This document shows positions 27,464 through 34,638 of a stretch of DNA of 64,000 nt, piece by piece. The translations under genes and the position numbers were made by a program. Position 1 is the first letter of the stretch. Every line of letters starts with the position of its first letter. This stretch comes from Geodermatophilaceae bacterium URHA0031 (GTDB taxonomy: Bacteria > Actinomycetota > Actinomycetes > Mycobacteriales > Geodermatophilaceae): the NCBI GenBank assembly GCA_000620205.1, contig JHVP01000010.1:1-64000 (forward strand). Direction: 5' to 3'. The notes beneath the pieces were generated by a model, which saw only the letters and a program-made list of their open reading frames with translations, was not told the origin of the DNA and made no database searches.

Positions 27464-27492
27464 TTGACAGCATACTGTCGGTTGAGCAGGCT
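27464..27492. promoter_or_regulatory. Divergent promoter and MarR operator
   Basis: GACAGCATACTGTC (27466-27479) is a perfect 5-bp inverted repeat with a 4-base spacer. On the plus strand it overlaps a -35 TTGACA (27464-27469), paired at 17 bases with CAGGCT (27487-27492). On the minus strand the same bases give TATGCT, a possible -10 for marR. A repressor bound here would block both directions. Confidence 0.5.
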
Positions 27493-27522
27493 GCTGTCAT
27501 CAGTGACGCAACGGAGGCGAAC

Positions 27523-27855
27523 ATGATCCTGCGACTGTGGCGGGGCTTCACCGATCCCGACCTGACCGTGGCCTACGAGGACCTGCTGACCGGGCACATC
27601 GCGCCCGCGATCATGGCGCGCGGCGTCCCCGGTCTGCACGACCTGAACGTGCTGCGCCGGCACCCGCGCGAGCTGGACCCGGCCCAGGGAGGCGAGGTTC
27701 TGACCGCGATGACGTTCACCGACCTGGACGCCGTGGCGGCCTTCACCGGCGGCGACCCGCGCACCTCCGTCGTCCCGCCGGCGGCCCGGGCGCTGCTGGC
27801 CCGCTTCGACGAGCACTCCCGGCACTACACCACCGTGCAGCACTTCAGCAGCTGA
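27523..27855 (+). CDS. Small ABM-type (dimeric alpha-beta barrel) protein
   Basis: A 110-residue protein of the ferredoxin-like dimeric alpha-beta barrel type used by antibiotic-biosynthesis monooxygenases. It opens with MILRLWRGF, has a VLRRHPRELDP middle strand, the LTAMTFTDLDAVAAFTG strand-helix and a C-terminal HYTTVQHF strand. No cofactor motif exists in this class, so monooxygenase activity cannot be shown. GGAGG lies 5 bases before the ATG. It is the likely target of the divergent MarR regulator. Confidence 0.72.
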   Translation: MILRLWRGFTDPDLTVAYEDLLTGHIAPAIMARGVPGLHDLNVLRRHPRELDPAQGGEVLTAMTFTDLDAVAAFTGGDPRTSVVPPAARALLARFDEHSRHYTTVQHFSS

Positions 27856-27889
27856 CCGCCCTGTCGGACCCCTCGGCGACACTGACGGG

Positions 27890-29551
27890 GTGAACCGCGT
27901 CGTCCTCGTGCGCTCCGGCGAGGGCACGGTGGCGGCGCACGAGCTCGACGAGGAGGGCGCCGTCGTCGCGGTCACCCAGCTGCCGCGCGCCGAGCTGCCC
28001 GGCTTCGTCCGGGCCCGGGAGGCCGTCCCGGTGCGCTGGGTCTGGGACGACACCACCCGGTGGTACCCGGAGCTGCTGGACGCCGGGGTACGGGTGGAGC
28101 GCTGCGCCGACCTGCGGCTGAGCCACGCCGTGCTCCGCCGGTCCCCCTTCGTCGACCGGTCGCTCGTGCACAGCGCCGACGCCCTGGGGTGGGCGGCGCT
28201 CCAGCCGGTGGTGCCCACGGACCCGGCGCTGTTCGCGCTCGAGGACCCCGCGGACCGGTTGGACCCGGTCGCCGAGCACGAGCGGCAGCTGGCAGCGGTG
28301 GCGGCGTCCCCGCACCGCGGTCGGCTCGGCCTGCTGCTGGCGGCCGAGTCCTCCGGGGCGCTGGTCGCCGCCGAGATGACGCACGCCGGGCTGCCGTGGC
28401 GCGCCGACGTCCACGACCGGCTGCTGGCCGAGCTGCTGGGACCACGGCCGGTCGCCGGCTCCCGCCCGGCGGCGCTGGAGCGGCTGCTGCCGGAGATCCG
28501 CGCCGCCTTCCGGGCGCCCGAGCTGAACCCGGACTCGCCTCCCGGGTTGCTGCGCGCGCTGCAGGACGCAGGCCTGCCGGTGTCCGACACCCGGTCCTGG
28601 ACGCTCGAGCAGCTGGAGCACCCCGGCATCCCGCCGCTCCTCGAGTACAAGAAGCTGGGGCGGCTGCTCGCCGCCAACGGGTGGAACTGGCTGGACACCT
28701 GGGTGCGCGACGGCCGGTTCCGGTCGTCCTTCCTGCCCGGCGGGGTGGTCACCGGCCGGTGGGCGTCCAACGGCGGCGGCGCCCTGTCGGTGCCGCTGCA
28801 GGTCCGGCCCGCAGCGATCGCCGACGAGGGCTGGCGGTTCGTCGTCGCCGACGTCGCGCAGCTCGAGCCGCGGGTGCTCGCCGGGATGAGCGCGGACACC
28901 GCGATGGCCGAGGCGGCACGGGCGTCGGACCTCTACCAGGGGATGGTGGCCAGCGGTGCGGTGGCGACCCGGGCCGAGGCCAAGGTCGGGATGCTCGGCG
29001 CCATGTACGGCGGCACCCGGGGGGAGAGCGGGCGGATGATGCCCCGGCTGACCCGCCGGTACCCGCGGGCGATCGGCCTGGTCGAGGAGGCCGCCCGTGC
29101 CGGCGAGCGCGGCGAGGTGGTGCACACCCTGCTGGGCCGCGGCTCCCCGCTGCCGACCGGCAAGTGGGCCGAGCAGGCAGCCGAGCTGGGCGAGCCGGCC
29201 GAGGAGGGCGGCTCGCGGGAGGACCGGGACCGCCGCCGCCGCGCGTGGGGCCGCTTCACCCGGAACTTCGTCGTCCAGGGCACGGGGGCGGAGTGGGCGC
29301 TGTGCTGGCTGGCCGACCTCCGCAACCGGCTCTGGCGCCTCGGCGACGGCGACACCGTCAGCGACCGGCCGCACCTGGTGTTCTTCCTGCACGACGAGGT
29401 GCTGGTGCACACGCCCGCCGAGCTGGCCGACGCCGTCTCCGCGGAGGTCCGGCGCGCGGCGGCGGTGGCCGGTCGGCTGCTGTTCGGCGGGTTCCCCGTC
29501 GACTTCCCGCTCGACGTCTCCGTGGTGCGGTCGTGGGCGGACGCCGGCTGA
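27890..29551 (+). CDS. Bifunctional 3'-5' exonuclease/DNA polymerase (Pol I-like)
   Basis: A 553-residue family A DNA polymerase of the short actinobacterial type. The N-terminal region (about 1-190) is a degenerate exonuclease-like domain. The palm has motif A VVADVAQLEPRVLAGMS, where the first Asp is a catalytic metal ligand, the motif B region near KVGMLGAMYGGTRGESG, and motif C FFLHDEVLVHTP with the second catalytic Asp. No 5' nuclease domain is present. It is distinct from the essential Pol I and probably has a repair role. The GTG start lies 34 bases after the ABM gene stop. Confidence 0.88.
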   Translation: MNRVVLVRSGEGTVAAHELDEEGAVVAVTQLPRAELPGFVRAREAVPVRWVWDDTTRWYPELLDAGVRVERCADLRLSHAVLRRSPFVDRSLVHSADALGWAALQPVVPTDPALFALEDPADRLDPVAEHERQLAAVAASPHRGRLGLLLAAESSGALVAAEMTHAGLPWRADVHDRLLAELLGPRPVAGSRPAALERLLPEIRAAFRAPELNPDSPPGLLRALQDAGLPVSDTRSWTLEQLEHPGIPPLLEYKKLGRLLAANGWNWLDTWVRDGRFRSSFLPGGVVTGRWASNGGGALSVPLQVRPAAIADEGWRFVVADVAQLEPRVLAGMSADTAMAEAARASDLYQGMVASGAVATRAEAKVGMLGAMYGGTRGESGRMMPRLTRRYPRAIGLVEEAARAGERGEVVHTLLGRGSPLPTGKWAEQAAELGEPAEEGGSREDRDRRRRAWGRFTRNFVVQGTGAEWALCWLADLRNRLWRLGDGDTVSDRPHLVFFLHDEVLVHTPAELADAVSAEVRRAAAVAGRLLFGGFPVDFPLDVSVVRSWADAG

Positions 29552-29610
29552 ACACCGGCGCCGGACCGGCACCGAGACGCGCCCATCGAGTTGGGCACTA
29601 CCCTCTTGCC

Positions 29611-30057
29611 GTGAGCATCCCTGCACCCAGCGTCGCGCTGGACGACCAGCTCTGCTTCGCGCTCTACAGCGCCTCGCGAGCGGTCACGGCGCGCTACCGG
29701 CCGATGCTCGACCAGCTGGGCCTGACCTACCCGCAGTTCCTGGTGCTGATGACGCTCTGGGAGCACGACGACCAGAACGTCCGCGAGATCAGCGACCGCC
29801 TGGATCTGGACTCCGGCACCATGTCGCCGCTGCTCAAGCGGCTCGACGCGGCCGGGCTGGTCACCCGGGAGCGGAGCGCGGCGGACGAGCGCCAGGTGCG
29901 GGTCCGGCTAACCGACGCCGGCCGGGCGCTGGAGCAGCCCGCCTGCCGCGTCTCGGCGATGATGATCGACGCGCTGGACCTCGACGTCCAGCAGTTCGCT
30001 GCGCTCAAGCGGCAGCTGGAGGAGATCACGGAGCGGGTCGGCGGCGGCACCCGCTGA
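29611..30057 (+). CDS. ohrR: OhrR-type MarR regulator (organic peroxide sensor)
   Basis: A 148-residue MarR protein of the OhrR group: LDDQLCFALYSASRAVTARYRPMLDQLGLTYPQFLVLMTLWE in outline, with the peroxide-sensing Cys near residue 15 and both Tyr residues that contact its sulfenate. The winged helix has LDSGTMSPLLKRLDAAGLV. In other bacteria the reduced protein represses ohr, an organic hydroperoxide reductase gene; no ohr gene lies beside it here. The GTG start is 6 bases after a TACCCT -10 box (29599-29604), fitting a leaderless message. Confidence 0.87.
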   Translation: MSIPAPSVALDDQLCFALYSASRAVTARYRPMLDQLGLTYPQFLVLMTLWEHDDQNVREISDRLDLDSGTMSPLLKRLDAAGLVTRERSAADERQVRVRLTDAGRALEQPACRVSAMMIDALDLDVQQFAALKRQLEEITERVGGGTR

Positions 30058-30058
30058 C

Positions 30059-30093
30059 CCGCCGGACCCCCACTCCCCGCGGGGGTCCGGCGG
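30059..30093. terminator. Bidirectional hairpin terminator
   Basis: CCGCCGGACCCCC (30059-30071) pairs perfectly with 30081-30093 over a 9-base loop. It lies between the convergent stops of the OhrR gene and the membrane-anchored protein gene. Confidence 0.85.
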
Positions 30094-30097
30094 TGCC

Positions 30098-30964
30098 TCA
30101 GTCGAGGGTGACCAGCCAGCAGCCGGACTCGCCGTAGGGCTCGACCTCGAAGCCCAGCTGGCTCAGGCACCCGCCGATCGCGGCGTTCATCGTGCGCTGC
30201 AGGGCGTCGTGCACCGAGGCGCCGTGCACCTGGTCGTTGGCCATCCGGGCGTGCTGGTGCCAGCTCACCAGGACACCGGGGCGACCGGGCTCGGGCGTCA
30301 GGCAGACCCCGCCGGCCGACTCCTCGCCTGAGCAGTCGTGCAGCGCCAGACCGGCCTCGACCAGTCCTCCGGCAACCTCGACGACCAGCGTCACGAGCTC
30401 GTCCTCGTCGGCCAGCGGCCCGTCCCACTCGGCGGGCAGCCGGTCGAGCTGGTCGCCGAGGTCGCTCAGCCACGCCCGCTCCTCCTCCGACTGCCGGCGG
30501 ACGACCCGGCCGTCGGCGTGCAGCACCCCGTGCACCGCACGCCCGGACTCCGCCAGGCCCCCGGAGAGCGCCGCCCAGTCCGCCTCGATCCGGTCGCGGA
30601 ACGGACCGGCGACCACCCGCTCGCCCGACCCGTCGTCCGGGTCGTCGACCAGCCACCACGCCGGCGGGGTGCCCTGCCCGGCGACCCGCTTGCCGGCCGG
30701 GTGCGCCGCCACGCTCACCGCGACCGCCTGGGCCTCCTCGGTGGGCGCGCCGGCCGACACCGGCCGCTCCGCCTCCCGCTGGCCGGCTGCACTACCGGAG
30801 CCGGCGCCCGCGCCGACCCCGGCCGGGACGGCGGCCCGCTGCCGCTGCGCCTGCACCTGGTTGCGCTCGAACTCGTACTGGGCGGTCGAACTCGTGGCGA
30901 GCGCGATGACGATCGCAGCCAGCACGACGAAACCCACCACCGCGACCACGGGCCAGACGATCAT
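30098..30964 (-). CDS. Membrane-anchored protein with unknown soluble domain
   Basis: A 288-residue protein. MIVWPVVAVVGFVVLAAIVIALAT is one N-terminal span, followed by STAQYEFERN, a low-complexity Ala/Gly/Gln linker (about 35-90), and a soluble domain (about 95-288). That domain contains WWLVDDPDDGSGERVV, an AWLSDLGDQLDRLPAEWDG helix and a C-terminal block ending FEVEPYGESGCWLVTLD. Two Cys near the end may pair. The domain was not recognised. Its ATG overlaps the stop of the upstream 91-residue gene (TGATG). The anchor is paralogous to the small protein at 22831. Confidence 0.75.
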   Translation of the reverse strand: MIVWPVVAVVGFVVLAAIVIALATSSTAQYEFERNQVQAQRQRAAVPAGVGAGAGSGSAAGQREAERPVSAGAPTEEAQAVAVSVAAHPAGKRVAGQGTPPAWWLVDDPDDGSGERVVAGPFRDRIEADWAALSGGLAESGRAVHGVLHADGRVVRRQSEEERAWLSDLGDQLDRLPAEWDGPLADEDELVTLVVEVAGGLVEAGLALHDCSGEESAGGVCLTPEPGRPGVLVSWHQHARMANDQVHGASVHDALQRTMNAAIGGCLSQLGFEVEPYGESGCWLVTLD

Positions 30965-31239
30965 CACCGCACCGCCGGCACGGCGCTGCGGACGGGACGG
31001 TCGCCGGAGGTGCCGGCCGGGCCCGGGACGGCACCCCACCGGGCCGCCCGCCGGGACGAGTCCCGCCACCACATGAGCAGCCGGGCAGCAGAGGCCCGGA
31101 GCGAGGGCCGCGCCGGGGGCAGGGCGAGCTCCTCGGTCCCGAAGAGCTCGAGCAGCGCCGCGAGGCTCAGCTCGTCCTCGGGCAGGAGCGGTTGCGGGTG
31201 TGACTCAGGGCGGGGCAGCACGGCTGCGGACGTGTTCAC
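30964..31239 (-). CDS. 91-residue hypothetical protein, coupled to the anchored protein
   Basis: The GTG start has GAGGAG 7-8 bases upstream. The protein has a short Pro-rich N-terminus, an acidic helix (EDELSLAALLELFGTEEL) and a basic C-terminal half (ASAARLLMWWRDSSRRAARW) that could lie on a membrane surface. Its stop overlaps the start of the anchored-protein gene by one base, so the two are co-translated. No known family was recognised. Confidence 0.65.
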   Translation of the reverse strand: MNTSAAVLPRPESHPQPLLPEDELSLAALLELFGTEELALPPARPSLRASAARLLMWWRDSSRRAARWGAVPGPAGTSGDRPVRSAVPAVR

Positions 31240-31523
31240 GGCGGGACTCCTCGGACGGTCCGCCGCGGCTGGGGAAGTGCCGCGGACGTGACGGAAACGT
31301 AGGACTCGGCGGCGTCGGGACCGCCCTCCCGGACACGTCCTCCAGAGCCCCGTCACCGAATCGTTGCGCCGGCCCCGCCACCGGTCGATGACCCGCCTCC
31401 CGACGGCAGCCTTGTCGACATAATCGCAGCTCCGGGCCCGGTTTTCCGCCAGATGACGCGCGATGACCCCGTCGGCACGACCGGCGCCGGAGTGTCGGGA
31501 GGGGCACGAACGCGGGTCGTGGC

Positions 31524-31542
31524 GGTGGGCCCCGTGGGGATC
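31524..31542. repeat. Distal attachment-site repeat
   Basis: This 19-bp sequence is identical to the 3' end of the tRNA-Lys gene at 35937-35955. It marks the end of the element away from the tRNA. The 284 bp between it and the 91-residue gene (31240-31523) shows no gene and has normal host composition. Confidence 0.8.
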
Positions 31543-31570
31543 TGAGACCGGTGGCTACCGCCAATATCTC

Positions 31571-31597
31571 CTACGTGCCCGTACTACGGGCACGTAG
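31571..31597. other. 12-bp perfect hairpin just inside the distal end
   Basis: CTACGTGCCCGT (31571-31582) pairs perfectly with ACGGGCACGTAG (31586-31597) around a 3-base loop, about 30 bp inside the distal repeat. It could terminate the leftward small-gene operon, whose last stop is at 31584, or form part of a recombinase or accessory-factor site. Confidence 0.6.
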
Positions 31598-31874
31598 CGG
31601 GCACGGCCGTTCGGGCCTCAGAATGCTTGCTCACCACGGAGCGAGGAGTCGGCCGCCGGCACTGCTCGTCTGCGCCGCTCGGAGTTGGCTGGGTGACGCG
31701 ACACCTCGTGGCGGCCATCGGCGGCGGCCAGGGGGTGGGCTTATCGATGTCAACCCCGATGTGGGCTCGGGCCTCGGCCACCTCGTCGGCGAGTTGGGCG
31801 CAGAGGCAGTTGACCTCGGCCTGGGCCTCAGCGGCGGCGATGTCCGCCGCAGTCACGCACTCCGCACCATGCAT
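31584..31874 (-). CDS. Small hypothetical protein of the element
   Basis: A 96-residue product. The N-terminal 45 residues form an Ala/Glu-rich helix with two Cys (AAEAQAEVNCLCAQLADEV), followed by a Pro-rich, polar region. The ATG overlaps the stop of the upstream 70-residue gene (TGATG), which supports both being expressed. No family was recognised. The C-terminal part overlaps the terminal hairpin. Confidence 0.5.
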   Translation of the reverse strand: MHGAECVTAADIAAAEAQAEVNCLCAQLADEVAEARAHIGVDIDKPTPWPPPMAATRCRVTQPTPSGADEQCRRPTPRSVVSKHSEARTAVPATCP

Positions 31875-32086
31875 CAGCGCACGAAAGAGGCGCGCGGCCC
31901 GTTCAGTTCGCCTCGCTCCGTCAGCTCGCGACGAACCTCCGCAATCGAGTCGGCGATGTCTTCTTCACTGACGACACCCTTCTTCAACAACGTGTCAACC
32001 AAACCATGCAAGAACACCTGGACTTCAGCGAGACCTGCCGAGTTCTCGCCAAGCGCCGAATTCGAAAACAGATGACCGCGCTCCAT
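31874..32086 (-). CDS. Small helical protein of the element
   Basis: A 70-residue product beginning MERGHLFSNSALGENS and continuing with two predicted amphipathic helices (VQVFLHGLVDTLLKKGVVS and EEDIADSIAEVRRELTERGE). Only a weak ribosome site precedes it. It is translationally coupled to the 96-residue gene downstream. It lies on the same strand as the HEAT-repeat and DUF4157 genes and could be the third member of one transcript. No family was recognised. Confidence 0.55.
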   Translation of the reverse strand: MERGHLFSNSALGENSAGLAEVQVFLHGLVDTLLKKGVVSEEDIADSIAEVRRELTERGELNGPRASFVR

Positions 32087-32173
32087 TTGTCGCTCGAGTT
32101 ACGACAATCTGAAGCCTGAGGGCCCGGCGGCTGTCCCGCTTCGAGCGCGCTCCTGGTCTCCGGCTCCGTCCAC

Positions 32174-32794
32174 TCACTCCGTCGTGTTCGCAAGCCATCG
32201 TCGCCACTGGGCGACCGCGTCTGCGCGCCGCTGTGCATCGGCGGCGAAGTCGTAGTCACCTATGGTCTTCCACTCCGCGCGCATCCGCTCCGCGGTTTCC
32301 GTCGAAGGGAAACCCTTGCCGGAACGAAATCCGTGACGGCGCATCATGATCATTTCCAGCGCACGTTGACCGCGCAGGCGGCTCGTTTCGTCGTCATCCA
32401 TCAGCACCTCCAGCAAGGGCGGCACCGCTCGAAGCCCCATCATCCCCAATGCGTCGACCGACGGCGTGCTGTCCACGTGCAGTTGATCGGCGGCATCGTT
32501 GAGGGTGAGCAGGCATGCGGACAGGGCCTCGCGATGACCGATCCGAGCGAGCCCCGTGGCCGCGTATGCGCGGACGTGCTCATCGTCGTCGTGGAGACTC
32601 GTTAGGAACACGTGCTCGGCACCTGCGTCTCCGATCCGTGCCAACGCATATACGACCGGCGCCCGGTTGACTCCATGTTCCGCCAGTAGAGACAACAGCC
32701 CGGGTATGGCCGCGGCCCCAATCCGAGTCGCTGCGGCCACGCCCTCGTTCTGCGTCAGGACGTCGTCGGAGCGGAGCGCGTCGAGCGCGGTCAT
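32174..32794 (-). CDS. HEAT-repeat protein
   Basis: A 206-residue all-helical protein made of about five HEAT/PBS-lyase-type repeats. Typical pieces are GAAAIPGLLSLLAEHGVNRAPVVYAL, GDAGAEHVFLTSLHDDDEHVRAYAATGLARIG and AVPPLLEVLMDDDETSRLRGQRALEMI. The C-terminus (about 155-206) has Trp-rich helices (EWKTIGDYDF, VAQWRRWLANTTE). Such scaffolds bind partner proteins. It lies 50 bp downstream of the DUF4157 gene on the same strand. A tiny 8-codon ORF with GGGAGGGG ahead (32794-32820) ends in a TGATG overlap with this start. It may be a partner or immunity protein for the DUF4157 product; this is inference. Confidence 0.78.
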   Translation of the reverse strand: MTALDALRSDDVLTQNEGVAAATRIGAAAIPGLLSLLAEHGVNRAPVVYALARIGDAGAEHVFLTSLHDDDEHVRAYAATGLARIGHREALSACLLTLNDAADQLHVDSTPSVDALGMMGLRAVPPLLEVLMDDDETSRLRGQRALEMIMMRRHGFRSGKGFPSTETAERMRAEWKTIGDYDFAADAQRRADAVAQWRRWLANTTE

Positions 32795-32844
32795 CAGTCC
32801 CAGGTCATCACTCGTGGCATTCCCCTCCCAAACGTCTGAACCCC

Positions 32845-34176
32845 CTAGGGAGCCGTGGAACTGCCAGGGTTCTTGAAGAACTCGTTGAACGCCTTGACCG
32901 CAGCTCCAAACGTTGCGGACGGCCCGCGATTGGCCGAGGCGTGTTCCTTGTCGACGGTCCCCTTCGCGGCATCGCTGATGGTGAACCCCCAGGTGAGCGT
33001 GGCGTACGTGTAGCCGGTATCAATCCCCTTGGCTGCCGTTTCGAAGGAGAAGCGGCGCTCCGAACTCGAGCCCGGATAGTCCCAGAGCGACGCTTCCTTC
33101 ACCGCCTTGCCGATCTTGCTTCCATCTTGACTGTTCGCTGCATTTGGCCAATAGTCGCGGTAGTACGGAGACACTCGGGCGTCGGTCTTCTTGGTGCGCG
33201 GGCTGATCCCGGCGTACGACGCGTCGACGAAGTAACCCGGCTCGATGCCCTTGGAAGCGGCGGTCATCACCTTGTTGCGATTGGCTTCTCCACCAGTCCA
33301 CACGTATTCCTTCGCTGTGGTCAGATCCTCGTCCCTGACGACTTGCAAAAGGCGGATGCTCTTGGAATCTGGCGCCGTGGCACTGGCCGTAAACTTGATC
33401 GTTCCGCTGAGGCCGTTCGTGGCACCAGGATTCGACTGGGTCTTGAGGTCCACGTCGAACTCGCCGTCTCTCACCGCGTGCTTCCCGGTGAGGTCCCGTT
33501 GCACCTGTGGTGCGATGGTGCGAACCAACGTCGGCTGGTCGCTATTTGCCCGTATCGAGTCGCGCAGCGCCAGCGAGCGCGATGGTCTCGGGTAGCCATC
33601 GGGAGAGGACACGGACTCGGCAATCCGTGCCGCCTCTTGCTCTGCTCCATCGGTCGGGTTGCTGAGGGCCAGCCCGGCGTGTGGAGACACCGTCCGGCCG
33701 CCTTGCTGCACTGTGTGCACAGCTTCGTGAACCATCAGATGGTTGAGCTCACTTCCGGCCAGGCCGTGGGCTTCCGCGCCAAGGTGAATATCGTTCCCCA
33801 GGGTGTACGCACGGGCGCCGATCGCCCCTGCAGCATCGACTGACGCTGGGCCGCTGTGCACCCTGACTCGACTGAAGTCGTGCCCGAAGCTCGACTCGAG
33901 GCTGCCACGAACGGACTCTGCGAGAGGACGGGCGGGCTCCGTCGCGGCGCGCTGCAACAACGCACGGGCGCCGATTACTTGTGTCGCATCGACTGACGCT
34001 GGGCCGCTGTGCACCCTGACTCGACTGAAGTCATGCCCAAAGCTCGGCTCGAGGCTGGACTCGGCGAGAGGACGGTTGGGTTCCGTCACGGCGCGGTGGA
34101 CTAACGGTGGCACGACGGAGGCCTGATGCACACGCCTGTCGGCCGGAGCGTGGTGAACGAACAGAGACGCCCGCAT
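32845..34176 (-). CDS. DUF4157 (eCIS-core) metalloprotease-like protein, unknown C-terminal domain
   Basis: A 443-residue protein. The DUF4157 domain (about 95-170) carries FGHDFSRVRVHSGPASVDA, GARAYTLGNDIHLG and a zinc-protease HExxH, HEAVH at 150-154. DUF4157 is common on cargo of extracellular contractile injection systems and on related effectors. Residues 46-64 repeat the first motif, so the first half of the domain is duplicated with a 51-residue period. A linker rich in Ser, Pro and Arg (190-225) leads to a beta-rich region (about 230-443) with SPYYRDYWPN and TLTWGFTI that I could not assign. No signal peptide and no injection machinery are present in the window. Confidence 0.82.
   Translation of the reverse strand: MRASLFVHHAPADRRVHQASVVPPLVHRAVTEPNRPLAESSLEPSFGHDFSRVRVHSGPASVDATQVIGARALLQRAATEPARPLAESVRGSLESSFGHDFSRVRVHSGPASVDAAGAIGARAYTLGNDIHLGAEAHGLAGSELNHLMVHEAVHTVQQGGRTVSPHAGLALSNPTDGAEQEAARIAESVSSPDGYPRPSRSLALRDSIRANSDQPTLVRTIAPQVQRDLTGKHAVRDGEFDVDLKTQSNPGATNGLSGTIKFTASATAPDSKSIRLLQVVRDEDLTTAKEYVWTGGEANRNKVMTAASKGIEPGYFVDASYAGISPRTKKTDARVSPYYRDYWPNAANSQDGSKIGKAVKEASLWDYPGSSSERRFSFETAAKGIDTGYTYATLTWGFTISDAAKGTVDKEHASANRGPSATFGAAVKAFNEFFKNPGSSTAP
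33808..34104 (-). repeat. 153-bp imperfect tandem duplication inside the DUF4157 gene
   Basis: Two copies (33808-33960 and 33961-34104) share long identical runs, for example the 20 bases from 33841 equal those from 33994. The second copy lacks 9 bases (three codons). The duplication preserves the frame, and the few mismatches suggest a recent event. Confidence 0.85.
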
Positions 34177-34336
34177 CAGAGTGCTCGAGGCGTCGCGTCA
34201 CGGACTCCCATGACATCGAACGATACGCTCGGCGCGTCACTGCGTCGTCACCAGCACTCCCCCGACGGCCGGCTTCTTTGCTGCGCCTGAGGTCGAAAGG
34301 TTGGCTCTCCTGATGTTTCCGTGGGTGGTTTCATGA

Positions 34337-34638
34337 TCATTTGTCGGGGAGTATTGGGCGTCCGCCGCCCAGGGAGAGCATGGCCAGGGCGATCAGCGCC
34401 TGGGGTCGGCGAAGCCGAACGCGATGCGGGTCAGCACCCGGATCTTGGGGTTGGTGGCCTCGATGAGGGCGTTGGACAACCCCGAGTCCAGCGCGGCGTC
34501 GATCGGGGCCTGGTAGGGGCGGATGCGCCGGCCCAGGGCGACGAAGGCCGGGATGCGGCAGCGGGCGGCCCTGGCCAGCCAGCGGTCGAGGGCTTCCTTG
34601 CCCTCCTGGCCCTTGACCGTGAAGATGTAGCGCATTCC
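34337..34638 (-). pseudogene. ISL3-family transposase, C-terminal remnant
   Basis: Residues such as GKEALDRWLARAARCRIPAF, LDSGLSNALIEATNPKIRVL and RIAFGFADP match the C-terminal DDE region of ISL3 transposases (the SNA.IE.xNxKIR block). The frame then shifts: the expected continuation PQALIALAMLSLGGGRP is read in another frame. The upstream two thirds of the gene are missing. This is a dead copy. Confidence 0.82.

Noticed and set aside
31551-32075. A rightward open frame of about 174 codons across the distal end of the element
   Set aside because: It is antisense to two coupled small genes with better evidence, has no ribosome site, and its product is low-complexity.
32845-34176. A complete contractile injection system
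   Set aside because: No sheath, tube, baseplate, spike or AAA ATPase genes occur in the window; only the DUF4157 protein links to that theme.
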